DNA from: Deinococcus sp. JMULE3
GTDB lineage: Bacteria; Deinococcota; Deinococci; Deinococcales; Deinococcaceae
NCBI RefSeq assembly: GCF_013337115.1
Contig: NZ_SGWE01000004.1
Span: 2,549,501 to 2,613,500, forward strand
Direction of reading: 5' to 3'
Length of the DNA stretch: 64,000 bases
Every line of letters starts with the position of its first letter. Position 1 is the stretch's first letter. Of the stretch, positions 37,828 through 46,328 are shown one piece after another. Under the pieces are notes generated by a model. That model saw nothing but the letters and a program-made list of their open reading frames with translations, ran no database searches and had not been told where the DNA came from. The position numbers were made by a program, and so were the translations under genes.

Positions 37828-37904
37828 CCAGCCCGCACTGATCCGCGCTGACTCGCGCGGGGTGGGACGCGCGCCCGGTGGGGAACGCGCTACAGTGTCG
37901 GGGC

Positions 37905-38456
37905 ATGTCGGAGTCCATTCACATCAAGCAGACGATCGTGGTCCGTGCCCGCCCGGACGTCCTGTACCGCCTCGCGCTGGAGCCAAAACGCCGCGCGAAA
38001 TGGGACCCGAACCTCGCCAAGGCCGAGTACGAGGGCGAGGGCGGCCGCCTCGCGAACAACTCGCTCGTGCGCTTCAAGTTCACGCGCCGCCTCCTGGGCC
38101 TGAGCTTCACCGCGAAGTACGGGCAGCTGCAGGCCCCGCAGCGCGGCGGCTGGGAAAGCGTCCGGCACGTCGGCCCGCTCGAGAAGCTCACGCAGGGCTG
38201 GACATTCAAACCCATGCCCGGCGGGACCGAGGTGACCCTGACCGTGCACGGCAAGGTCCGCTTCAAGTGGGTGCGGGTGCCCGTCGAGCGCGTCCTGCAC
38301 AACATGGTCGCCACGACCCTGCTGGAACTCCAGCGCACGGTGGACGCCCAGGGCGCGCAGCTCATGGAAGACATGGGCCGCGAACTGGCCGAGAAGCAGA
38401 GAGCCGACCAGAAGGCCGCGAAGGAAGCCGCGAAGGCCGCCAAGCGCAAAAAGTAA
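37905..38456 (+). CDS. SRPBCC/START-like protein
   Basis: This 183-residue protein has the START-like N-terminus IKQTIVVRARPDVLYRLALE and RAKWDPN, then beta strands and a long C-terminal helix rich in Lys/Ala. Such proteins bind hydrophobic ligands; no ligand can be named. ATG 37905 lies 8 nt after TACAGT (leaderless). Confidence 0.78.
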   Translation: MSESIHIKQTIVVRARPDVLYRLALEPKRRAKWDPNLAKAEYEGEGGRLANNSLVRFKFTRRLLGLSFTAKYGQLQAPQRGGWESVRHVGPLEKLTQGWTFKPMPGGTEVTLTVHGKVRFKWVRVPVERVLHNMVATTLLELQRTVDAQGAQLMEDMGRELAEKQRADQKAAKEAAKAAKRKK

Positions 38457-38500
38457 GGTCGACGCAGATCGCGCTCCGGTTCAGCTGGGGCGCGTTCTGC

Positions 38501-38818
38501 TTACTCGTCCGGCGTGAGGATCAGCACCGTGCCGTCCTTCGTCCCGAACGCCGTCCAGGGCTCCTCCGCGCGGACGCGGTAGCCCTCGGCGGGGCGCAGG
38601 CGCACGAAGTTGCTCAGCGGGAGATCCACGACCGCCTCGCCACTCAGGCAGACCAGCCAGCCGGTCTCTGCCGGGCCACTCAGCGTGCCGGACAGGTGCA
38701 CGACGCGCACCCGACCGCCGGGCAGCCGCACCCACTCGCCGGGACTGCCCTGCGCCAGCCGCGCCAGATGCAGAGATTGAGGAACGTCAGGTTTCACGGT
38801 CACAGTGCCGCACGTCAT
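38501..38818 (-). CDS. Small cupin-like protein
   Basis: This 105-residue all-beta protein (WVRLPGGRVRVVHLSGTLSG, GWLVCLSGEAVVDLP, YRVRAEEPWTAFGTKDG) has the length and strand pattern of a single cupin. The metal-binding His residues are not conserved. ATG 38818 is chosen because the longer frame from 38875 runs into the thrS relic. It has no SD. Confidence 0.55.
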   Translation of the reverse strand: MTCGTVTVKPDVPQSLHLARLAQGSPGEWVRLPGGRVRVVHLSGTLSGPAETGWLVCLSGEAVVDLPLSNFVRLRPAEGYRVRAEEPWTAFGTKDGTVLILTPDE

Positions 38819-38846
38819 ATCACGCCCCAGAGGCTGTGGGGTAACT

Positions 38847-38999
38847 GTGCCCGTCCTGCTCATCGGCAGCGACAAGCAACAGGAAGGCTACGAGGTCAGC
38901 GTCCGCCGACGCACCCGGGGAGGCCACAAGAAACGTGAAGGCATCGCCTTGGACGGACTCAAGAACAGACTGCTCAGCCGCTCCCAGACGCGCTGCTGA
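38847..38999 (+). pseudogene. Relic of the thrS 3' end (anticodon-binding domain fragment)
   Basis: The reading PVLLIGSDKQQEGYEVSVRR continues to a stop at 38999. It aligns without gaps to the last about 50 residues of ThrS in this window (PVMLIVGDKEQEGREVSVRE), with roughly half identical. No synthetase domain precedes it. A GTG at 38847 follows TAACTG closely, so expression cannot be excluded. It looks like a decayed duplicate. Confidence 0.7.
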
Positions 39000-39013
39000 A
39001 CCGCAACAGCAAC

Positions 39014-39043
39014 GCCCGGTCCATGAAGGCCGGGCGCTGTTCC
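39014..39043. terminator. Hairpin downstream of the thrS relic
   Basis: GCCCGG (39014-39019) pairs with CCGGGC (39030-39035), followed by GCTGTTCC. It may also end the convergent HAAS gene. Confidence 0.5.
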
Positions 39044-39046
39044 TGA

Positions 39047-40171
39047 TCAGGGCGTGAACTTCAACGGGGTCAGGTCAACCGGCGCATCGGTCCGGTCCGG
39101 CAACGCCACGAGAATGGCCGGGCGGGATGACAGCGGGGCGTTCAACCAGGAGGTGAGGTCATTCAGCAGCGAAAACGAGCCGCGTGATTGCCCGGGAGAA
39201 CTCAATTGATCTGGCAGGGTGACGGTGTGACCGGATTGAACCGTCAGTGGGGTGTATATGAACATTGGGTTATTCACAGGGTCCTCAGGCGGCCAGAAGC
39301 GAACCACCGTCGAACCACGGAGAAGCAAAGCTACCCGGCGAGCGGACGTTTCCACCATGATTTTGTGGGTGGTCTCATTCGCTCTGATGGGTGACTCCCA
39401 GATCAACGGTCCGCCTGTCGTGAATGATGCCGCCCAGTTGGCTGGAGGAAGACCCCGGACGGCCTGCGCGAACTGGTGTGCGTGAAGATTGGCGGGCCGC
39501 GTGGCATGCCAGGAGGCGGGGATGGGTGTGCCGTCCAGTTCGACGCCAGCCGGGGTGACGGTGATCGGCCACTCGGCGGCACTCATGCACGTCAGGATCT
39601 GCGACGGGTGAATGTAGGCTGCCGTGGGGATCTTCGTGAACCACAGGTGGGGCTGGTCGTGGCTGGATGATACCTGTGGGATGGTGCATCCCAGATCGTT
39701 CCAACCCAGCGTCGCGTCCGGCCAGCCTGGGTGACTGAGCACCCATACGCTTCCGTTCCGGCGGAACGTGACGCCGTAGTTCATCAGCTTCCTCGTCACG
39801 TCGGTGGTGGTCATGTACCCTTCGTTTTTCAGGGTGGACACTGAGGTCGACGTTTCATTCAGGGATAGCCGCCAGGGTTCGGAGAGTAACTCCGGCACGG
39901 GCCACAGCAGCATGGTGGCGAGTGCGAGGAGTGCGGCGGCGCTCAGGGCGGGGTGGACGTGCTGCCCTGAGCGCAGGCTGCGGGCGACGGTGGGGGCGGG
40001 GCCGAGTTCCTGCAGGGCCTGTTCTCTGGCCTGTTCGGGGCTGAGGCCGGTCAGGGTGAGTTGCCGGGTGCGTTCGGTGAGGTGGTCGAGCAGTTCGGCC
40101 TGGGTGGCCTTGCGGGTCTGACCGCGCAGGCCGCGGGTGGCGTTGCGGACGTAGTGTTCTTCAGGGCTCAT
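39047..40171 (-). CDS. HAAS-domain membrane protein, partner of PadR regulator
   Basis: This 374-residue protein has an N-terminal HAAS-type helical domain (residues 1-70, LDHLTERTRQL...QALQELGPAPTVARSLR), one membrane helix near 76-96, and a large exported C-terminal domain of about 270 residues that I do not recognise. HAAS proteins are typically encoded after PadR-like regulators and are thought to cooperate with them. Its ATG overlaps the padR stop by ATGA. Confidence 0.72.
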   Translation of the reverse strand: MSPEEHYVRNATRGLRGQTRKATQAELLDHLTERTRQLTLTGLSPEQAREQALQELGPAPTVARSLRSGQHVHPALSAAALLALATMLLWPVPELLSEPWRLSLNETSTSVSTLKNEGYMTTTDVTRKLMNYGVTFRRNGSVWVLSHPGWPDATLGWNDLGCTIPQVSSSHDQPHLWFTKIPTAAYIHPSQILTCMSAAEWPITVTPAGVELDGTPIPASWHATRPANLHAHQFAQAVRGLPPANWAASFTTGGPLIWESPIRANETTHKIMVETSARRVALLLRGSTVVRFWPPEDPVNNPMFIYTPLTVQSGHTVTLPDQLSSPGQSRGSFSLLNDLTSWLNAPLSSRPAILVALPDRTDAPVDLTPLKFTP

Positions 40172-40509
40172 GCGAACTCCAGGTAGGGGCGCAGGGCGCG
40201 GGCGTGGGCGCGTTGTTCTTCGCGTTGGCGGGTGAGTTCATTCAGGCCGGTGGGGGTCAGGTGGTAGTACTTGCGGGGGGGGCCGCCGCTGTCGCTGGGG
40301 CGGGTTTCGGCGCGGATCAGGGCGCGTTTTTCCAGGCGGTGCAGGGCGGGGTAGAGGGTGCCTTCCTTGAAGTTGAAGTGGCCGCCGGTGCGCTGCTGGA
40401 CGTCCTGGATGATCCGCAGTCCGTAGAGGGGGCCGTGTTCGAGGCTGGCGAGCAGCAGGAAGTCCAGCGTGCCGCGCAGCAGGTTGCCGTCCGCACCATT
40501 ACTTTGCAT
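40168..40509 (-). CDS. PadR-family transcriptional regulator
   Basis: This 113-residue winged-helix regulator shows the PadR layout: GTLDFLLLASLEHGPLYGLR, FKEGTLYPALHRLEKRALI and GGPPRKYYHLTPTG. It likely represses its own operon. ATG 40509 overlaps a candidate operator: CTTTG and CAAAG arms flank the promoter and start at 40503-40531. The first 14 residues of the longest frame are rejected. Confidence 0.9.
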   Translation of the reverse strand: MQSNGADGNLLRGTLDFLLLASLEHGPLYGLRIIQDVQQRTGGHFNFKEGTLYPALHRLEKRALIRAETRPSDSGGPPRKYYHLTPTGLNELTRQREEQRAHARALRPYLEFA

Positions 40510-40529
40510 GGCTACATAGTGGCACAAAG

Positions 40530-40552
40530 GAGTGGCGGGCGCTGCACACACC
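40530..40552 (-). terminator. Terminator of the DsbA-like gene
   Basis: On the minus strand GGCGGG pairs with CCCGCC and is followed by ACTCCTTTGTG, just upstream of padR. Confidence 0.6.
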
Positions 40553-40570
40553 CGCCGGGTGAGGTGTGAA

Positions 40571-41593
40571 TCAGCGGAACGCTTTCAGTCGCGCCTCGAT
40601 CACGCTGGCCGCCGAGGGCTGCGCCGTCGTGATCGCGCGGGCGCGGGCCACCTCACGCGCGTCGCCGTAGTTCGACAGTTTCAGGCCGTTCAGGTACACG
40701 GTCGGGGTGCCCTGCACGTTCACCTTCAGGCCTGCCTGCACCTGGGCGTCCACGCTGGCCTTGAACGCCCGCTGACCCACGCAGGTCTTGAATGCCGCTG
40801 TATCCAGCCCCGCGGCCTTCGCGTACCCGGCGTACTTCGCGGGGGCGTCCTTCGGGTCCAGTGGGGTCCAGACGCTGAAGTTCGCAAACAGCTGATCCGC
40901 GAACGGCCAGAATTTCCCCTGCGCGGCGGCGCACTCGCTGGCCTCTGCCGCGCCCTGCGCGTTGCGGTGGAAGGACAGCGGGAACTCGTAGTGCATCACG
41001 CGGTACGTCGCGCTGTCCCTACGCCACGCGGGCATTGCCGTGTCCCACATCTGCTTGCAATACGGGCACTGGAAGTCGCTGAAGATCCGCAGCGTGACGG
41101 GCGCCGCAGCGCTGCCGGTCACGGCCTTCGTTGCCGGGAAGGCGCTGTCCGGCCAGATGTTCACGGCGACGTACGCCGCGTACCGCGTGGCGCTGCCCTC
41201 GCCCGTGACCTTCAGGGCGATCAGGTCGGTGCCCGCGTCGTCGGTCATATCCACGAACCCCCCGCGCGCTGCAGCCAGCAGTTGCGGGTTGCTGAGGTTG
41301 GCTTTCAGTTTCGGCAGGTTCGCCGCGTCCAGCCCCCACCCGGCGCCCACGCCGCGCGCCAGATCGTCCAGCGAGTCCGTCTCGGTCAGGACGCCCACCA
41401 CGTACCCGCCACTGACGTCCAGCGTGACGGTCGTCGCGCCCTGACGCAGCACCGTGCCGTCGGCGCTCAGGCCCTTCAGGGTGGACTGCGCCAGCGTCTG
41501 CGCGGGCGTCTGCAGCAGCTGCGCGCCCGCCGGGGCACTCAGAAGGAGGGCGGCAGACAGGGCCAGGAAGCGGGTGGGGAAGGGGGTGATCAT
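40571..41593 (-). CDS. DsbA-like exported thiol-disulfide oxidoreductase
   Basis: This 340-residue protein has a signal peptide (cleavage near AGA, residue 23), an N-terminal domain of about 120 residues without clear family, then a thioredoxin fold. It has DFQCPYCKQM (CPYC active site) and cis-Pro VQGTPTVYLNG. It probably introduces or isomerises disulfides in exported proteins. ATG 41593 lies 7 nt after TAGACT (leaderless). It is separated from padR by a terminator. Confidence 0.87.
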   Translation of the reverse strand: MITPFPTRFLALSAALLLSAPAGAQLLQTPAQTLAQSTLKGLSADGTVLRQGATTVTLDVSGGYVVGVLTETDSLDDLARGVGAGWGLDAANLPKLKANLSNPQLLAAARGGFVDMTDDAGTDLIALKVTGEGSATRYAAYVAVNIWPDSAFPATKAVTGSAAAPVTLRIFSDFQCPYCKQMWDTAMPAWRRDSATYRVMHYEFPLSFHRNAQGAAEASECAAAQGKFWPFADQLFANFSVWTPLDPKDAPAKYAGYAKAAGLDTAAFKTCVGQRAFKASVDAQVQAGLKVNVQGTPTVYLNGLKLSNYGDAREVARARAITTAQPSAASVIEARLKAFR

Positions 41594-41646
41594 GCGCGGC
41601 AGTCTAGAGGCTGCCACGTCACATTCACGCCACACCTGCCCCCCTG

Positions 41647-41675
41647 TTTACAGACCAGAAAAGCCGTGCTAACAT
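41647..41675 (+). promoter_or_regulatory. Promoter of the tRNA operon
   Basis: -35 TTTACA (41647-41652) and -10 TAACAT (41670-41675) with a 17-bp spacer and the TG extension (GTGC before -10). Confidence 0.8.
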
Positions 41676-41732
41676 TCCTTCCGCTGGAGAGGAAGACCCA
41701 CCAGCCGCCCGCAAGGGACAGCAAAAGCCTCA

Positions 41733-41808
<76 letters not shown>

Positions 41809-41825
41809 GTACCCCATTTCAGGTC

Positions 41826-41901
<76 letters not shown>

Positions 41902-41905
41902 GCAG

Positions 41906-41940
41906 ATCTCCCACTGTCCCCGGACGGCGGGAGATTTCTC
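41906..41940 (+). terminator. Terminator of the tRNA operon
   Basis: ATCTCCC (41906-41912) pairs with GGGAGAT (41929-41935), followed by TTCTCTAT. Confidence 0.8.
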
Positions 41941-42055
41941 TATTCACCCCCCGCCCGGCCGAGGGTCCCCCAGGTGGGGGCGGCAGTGCTGAGGGTGTCT
42001 TGTACGGAATCACAGGCTTCTCAAGAACCGCGAACATAACGTGGGACGTGAGCAT

Positions 42056-42361
42056 ATGACTGACATTCAACTGTTGTTGTGCGTCCTGATGAGTGCGGCC
42101 GTGGTGGCGGCCGTCGGTTTCCTGCGGGGAGCGTCACAGCGTGTTCATTACAGTGAGCGGCGGGCCTTCTGGCGGAATGTCGCGCCGGTCCTGACCCTGT
42201 CCGGTCTGGGGATCGCCGTGGCGGCCCTGGTCCTTCAGGGCTGGGTGGCCGACGGGTTCCTGTGGGCCGCCGCCGCACTGGCACTGCTGGGTAGCGCGGC
42301 CAGTTACTGGGTGGATCTGGACCCGCAGCGGGTCCTCGCCTGGCGGCGCGTGAGCCGTTGA
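42056..42361 (+). CDS. Small membrane protein, unrecognised
   Basis: This 101-residue protein has three hydrophobic segments (about 5-24, 44-62, 68-85) and Arg-rich ends. I do not recognise the family. The ATG at 42056 has no clear SD. A TAACGT box (42037-42042) is followed 5 nt later by GTG-AGC-ATA-TGA, a three-codon ORF whose stop overlaps this ATG as ATGA. It lies between the tRNA terminator and the PIN-TRAM gene. Confidence 0.65.
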   Translation: MTDIQLLLCVLMSAAVVAAVGFLRGASQRVHYSERRAFWRNVAPVLTLSGLGIAVAALVLQGWVADGFLWAAAALALLGSAASYWVDLDPQRVLAWRRVSR

Positions 42362-42475
42362 CCGGCGATTGGCTGAACACTGATTCGTTGAAGGCCAGGT
42401 CGTTCGATACACAGTCACTGAACATCGTCCAGGATGTCCCTGCCGTTTCCCGGATCGGGACGCTAGACTGAGTCA

Positions 42476-43510
42476 ATGCTGGCACTGCGACTCCTGATCA
42501 TGCTGCTGGGCCTGCTGCTGGGGCTCGCGGCCGGTCGCGGCCTCGCGGCGGTCCAGCCCGACGACCTCGGCATCGTCAACACCCTGAGCCTGATGTTGGC
42601 CGGGATGCTCACGGCGCTGCTGCTCGCGCCGCGCATCGAGCAACTGGTCGTGCAGGCCTCCGCGCGATTCACGCGCTGGTACGTGCGCCTGTCGCCCCGC
42701 GCAGTCGCCGCCGCGACCTTCGGGCTGATCGTGGCCCTGCTCGTCAGTGTGCTGCTGAGCAGCCTGTTTCGGACCGTGCCGTTCTACACCTGGGTGTGGA
42801 ACCTGATCGTCACGGTCACGCTGGGCGTGTTCTTCGTGTCGTTCGCGCTGCGCAACGCCGAGAGCTTCGGGCTGCTGGCGTTCCCGCAGGTGCGCCGTAA
42901 GCCCGGCAGCAAGCTGCTCGACAGCAACGTCATCATCGACGGGCGCATCGTCGAGTTGCTGCGCGCCGGATTCCTCGACGGCGAACTCGTCGTCCCGGCG
43001 TTCATCCTGCGGGAACTCCAGACCCTCTCCGACCATCACGACGCGCAGAAACGCACGCGCGGCAAACGCGGCCTGGCGGTACTGGAGGACCTGCGCGCCC
43101 TGCGGCCCCTGCGGATCGAGGACTGGGACACGGACCTGCCCACCACCGACGACAAACTCATCCGGCTGGCCCGCGAGAGCGGCGCGCGGATCGTCACGAA
43201 CGACAGCAACCTCGGCAAGATCGCCCGCCTGCACGGCGTGGAGATCCTCAGCATCCACGAGGCTGCCGTCGCCTTGAAACCTCAGGTGCAGGCCGGGGAC
43301 CAGCTGACCGTCACCATCAGCAAGGGCGGCCAGCAGAAGAACCAGGGCGTCGGGTACCTTGAGGACGGCACCATGGTCGTCGTCGAGGACGCCATCAAAT
43401 TCCGGGGGAAACCCACCCGCGTGGTCGTCGTGAACAACGTCCAGACGAACGTGGGCCGCATGATCTTCGCGAAACTCGACGGCGAGGAAGGCGCAGCGGA
43501 GACCGGGTAG
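42476..43510 (+). CDS. Membrane-anchored PIN-TRAM protein (YacL-like)
   Basis: This 344-residue protein has four N-terminal membrane helices (about 1-135), a PIN nuclease domain (LLDSNVIIDGRIVEL, LIRLARESGARIVTNDSNL) and a C-terminal TRAM domain from about 275 (VGYLEDGTMVVVEDA). It is expected to be an RNA-acting nuclease at the membrane; the target is unknown. ATG 42476 lies 6 nt after TAGACT (leaderless). It is convergent with sbcC across a long inverted repeat. Confidence 0.9.
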   Translation: MLALRLLIMLLGLLLGLAAGRGLAAVQPDDLGIVNTLSLMLAGMLTALLLAPRIEQLVVQASARFTRWYVRLSPRAVAAATFGLIVALLVSVLLSSLFRTVPFYTWVWNLIVTVTLGVFFVSFALRNAESFGLLAFPQVRRKPGSKLLDSNVIIDGRIVELLRAGFLDGELVVPAFILRELQTLSDHHDAQKRTRGKRGLAVLEDLRALRPLRIEDWDTDLPTTDDKLIRLARESGARIVTNDSNLGKIARLHGVEILSIHEAAVALKPQVQAGDQLTVTISKGGQQKNQGVGYLEDGTMVVVEDAIKFRGKPTRVVVVNNVQTNVGRMIFAKLDGEEGAAETG

Positions 43511-43512
43511 TA

Positions 43513-43583
43513 AAAGCGGGGTGTAGGCAGTGGGGAGTGGGTCGGTTGCTGTTGCATTCCGTCCACTCCCCACTGCCCGCTTT
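43513..43583. terminator. Long inverted repeat between convergent PIN-TRAM and sbcC genes
   Basis: 15-bp perfect arms (43526-43540 with 43563-43577) plus an outer AAAGCG/CGCTTT give a large hairpin with a 22-nt loop. Part of it recurs at 57135-57175. Confidence 0.7.
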
Positions 43584-43592
43584 CTACTGCCC

Positions 43593-46328
43593 TTACAGGT
43601 CGAAGCGTTGCACGCTGCTGCCCGCCACGCTCTTGGTGACGAGCAGGCGGCTGGGAAGGCGTTCGCTGAGGCTCTCGACGTGCGTGACGACGCCCACCAT
43701 GCGGCCCTGCGTGCGCAGGTTCTCCAGGGCGTTCGCGACGGCCTCCAGCGCCTGCGGGTCGAGCGTGCCGAAGCCCTCGTCGAGGAACAGCGCGCCCAGC
43801 ACACGGTTCCCCGCGAGGTAGTCGCTCAGCGCGATCGCCAGGGAGAGGGAGGCGAGGAACGTCTCGCCGCCGGACAGGGTCTTCACGCCGCGGACCTCCC
43901 CGGCGTTCCAGAGGTCCTGCACGACGTACTCACCGTCCTGCAGCGCCAGGCGGTAACGGCCGTCGCTGATCTCATGCAGGAGGATGCCCGCGCGGGTCAG
44001 GAGTTGCGCCTCGATCTCCGCGAGGAGGAACTGCTGGAACTCGTTCGCTTTCAGGCTGTTCGTGAGGGTCTGCCAGGTGTCCAGCGCGCGCGACGCGGCC
44101 TGCGCGCGGGCGTGGATGTCCGCCTTGCGCTCCAGGCGCTCACGCAGCTGCCGTTCCTGCTCGGCGAGGCGCCCGGCCTGCTCGCGCGCGGCGGTCAGGG
44201 CGGCGTCGGTGGCGGTCAGGTCCCGCGTGACCTGCGCGAGGTGCGCCGGGTCGAACGGGGCGGTGCCCAGCTGCCGGTCCAGGTCGGCCAGCGCCGAGCG
44301 GAGCTGCGCCACGTCCGCCTCGTGGGTGCGGGCGGCCGTCTCCAGCGCGGCGATGTCGTTCTCGGGCAGGGCGGCGGCGCGGGCCTGCCCGGCGTCCAGG
44401 TTCAGGTCGCGCAGGGCGGCGTCCAGGCTGGCGTGCGCGTCCTGCGCTTCCTGCGCGCGGCGTTCAGCGTTGGCCTGCACGCCCCGCAGGGTCGCCCCGG
44501 CGGCGGCGAGGTCGCCCTGCGCGCGGGCCAGGGTGGCCTGGGCGTCCTGCACGCGGGTTCGCAGGGCCGTGATCTCAGCCAGGGCCGCCTGCCGCGCGCG
44601 GGCCGGATCGGGTCCAGCGGCGCGGACGCGGGCGGCCAGTCCGGCCAGCAGCCGGGCCATGTCCGACTGCGGGTCCCCCGTCACCAATCCTTCGGCGGCG
44701 CGCAGGTCGGTCTCGCGGGCGGTCAGTTGCTCGTCCCAGTTGCGGTACTCGGCGCGTTTCTCGTCCAGCCAGGCCTGCCGGGCCTTCAGCGCGGCGCGCA
44801 GGTCCGTGAAGCGCGTGCGCCGCTCGTCCAGCGTGCGGGTCAGGGCCTCCACCTGCGCCTGCTGCGCGCCCAGATCGGCACGTGGCGCGTCCGGCAGCAC
44901 CGTCACGGTCTGCCCGCACAGGGGGCAGTCGTCCCCGACGTGCAGGTGCGCGCGGTACGACGCCAGACCAGCCTCCAGCCGCGCGGCGTCCAGCGCGGCC
45001 TGCGCGGCCTCCAGCGCCGCCTTCGCGTCGGTCCCCTCGCGCTTCACGCGCTCCTGCTCGGCCGTCTCCTGCGCCTGCGTGCGTTCCTCACTGGCGAAAC
45101 GGTCCAGCGCGGCCTTCAGGCTGACCCGTTCGGTCTGCACGAGCACCCGCTCCTGCCGGGCCTTCTCGGCACGCTGCGCGCCCTCACGGGCGGCGAGGAA
45201 CGCGTCCTCGTCCCAGGGGAGGGGCTGGGCGTGCGTGGCGTCCGGCTTGCCGCCCGCGCGGCGCAGTCTCGCCACGTCATTCTCGGCGTCGCGCAGCGCC
45301 TCGGCGCGGGCCTCCAGGTCGGGAATGCGGGCCTCGGCGGCCTGCGCGGCCTCCAGGGTCGCGGCGGCCCCCTGCGCGGCCTGTTCCGCCGCGCCCGCGG
45401 CGGCCTGCGCGCCCCTCAGCTCGCCCGCCTCACGCGCCGCGGCGATCCGCGCCCGCTCGGCGGCGTCCAGCAGCGGCAGCACACCCGCCACCCGCCGTGC
45501 CCGCGCCGCCCGCGCCGCGCCCTCCTGCACGCCCTGCGCGCGGCCCTCCAGCGACGTCAGCCGCCGCGCGGTGTCCTCACGCGCCTTCCAGACCCGCTCC
45601 TGCTCCCGCAGGCGCAACTGCTGCCCGGTCAGGCGTTCACGCTCGTCGGTCAGGCGTTCGGCGTCCGCGTCCGTCCGCTCCCGTTCCACCCGCAGGCCCG
45701 CCAGCGCCTCGGGCGTCACGCCCGCGTACTCGCCCTCCAGCACGGCGTTCAGGCTCCCGGCCTCGTGCTTGAGTTCCTTCGCCCGGTCGGACGCGACGCG
45801 CTGCATGGCCGCCACGTGATCCAGCCCCGTCAGCTCGCCCAGCAGCGCCTGCCGTTCCTTCCCGGTGCCGTGCAGCACCCGTGAGAACTCCCCCTGCGGG
45901 AGCATCACGCTGCGCGCGAAATTCCGGAAGTCCAGCCCCAGCACCCGCCGGATCCGCTCGTTGATGACCTTCATCCCACCGTCGGACAGGTTCGTCCAGC
46001 GGCCATCGTCATCCAGCCGCTCGAAGCGCACCTCGTTCTCCGCCTGCCGCCTCCCCTTCGTGCGCGACGCGCGGTACGTCACGCCGCCCACCTCGAACGT
46101 CAGCGCCGCCGACAGGCCACGCTCGCCCTGCGAGATCAGCGCGTCCAGCCCCGACGCGCCCAGCCGCGCCGTCTGCCCGTACAGCGCGAACGTCATCGCG
46201 TCCAGCAGGCTGCTCTTGCCACTCCCGGTCGGGCCCACCAGCGCGAACAACTCCAGATCCCCGAAATCCAGACTCGTGAACTGCCGGAACGCCGTGAAGC
46301 CCTGAATGTCCAGTTTGATGGGCCTCAT
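43593..46328 (-). CDS. sbcC: Nuclease subunit SbcC (Rad50-like ATPase)
   Basis: This 911-residue SMC-like ATPase works with SbcD on DNA ends and hairpins. Walker A GPTGSGKSS is at residues 32-40, and long coiled coils flank a zinc hook CPLCGQ near 470. The signature LSGGETFLASLSLAIAL is near 815 and Walker B is FLDEGFGTLD. The ATG overlaps the sbcD stop by ATGA, so the two are translated together. In Deinococcus, which lacks RecBCD, SbcCD is a main end-processing nuclease. Confidence 0.96.
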   Translation of the reverse strand: MRPIKLDIQGFTAFRQFTSLDFGDLELFALVGPTGSGKSSLLDAMTFALYGQTARLGASGLDALISQGERGLSAALTFEVGGVTYRASRTKGRRQAENEVRFERLDDDGRWTNLSDGGMKVINERIRRVLGLDFRNFARSVMLPQGEFSRVLHGTGKERQALLGELTGLDHVAAMQRVASDRAKELKHEAGSLNAVLEGEYAGVTPEALAGLRVERERTDADAERLTDERERLTGQQLRLREQERVWKAREDTARRLTSLEGRAQGVQEGAARAARARRVAGVLPLLDAAERARIAAAREAGELRGAQAAAGAAEQAAQGAAATLEAAQAAEARIPDLEARAEALRDAENDVARLRRAGGKPDATHAQPLPWDEDAFLAAREGAQRAEKARQERVLVQTERVSLKAALDRFASEERTQAQETAEQERVKREGTDAKAALEAAQAALDAARLEAGLASYRAHLHVGDDCPLCGQTVTVLPDAPRADLGAQQAQVEALTRTLDERRTRFTDLRAALKARQAWLDEKRAEYRNWDEQLTARETDLRAAEGLVTGDPQSDMARLLAGLAARVRAAGPDPARARQAALAEITALRTRVQDAQATLARAQGDLAAAGATLRGVQANAERRAQEAQDAHASLDAALRDLNLDAGQARAAALPENDIAALETAARTHEADVAQLRSALADLDRQLGTAPFDPAHLAQVTRDLTATDAALTAAREQAGRLAEQERQLRERLERKADIHARAQAASRALDTWQTLTNSLKANEFQQFLLAEIEAQLLTRAGILLHEISDGRYRLALQDGEYVVQDLWNAGEVRGVKTLSGGETFLASLSLAIALSDYLAGNRVLGALFLDEGFGTLDPQALEAVANALENLRTQGRMVGVVTHVESLSERLPSRLLVTKSVAGSSVQRFDL

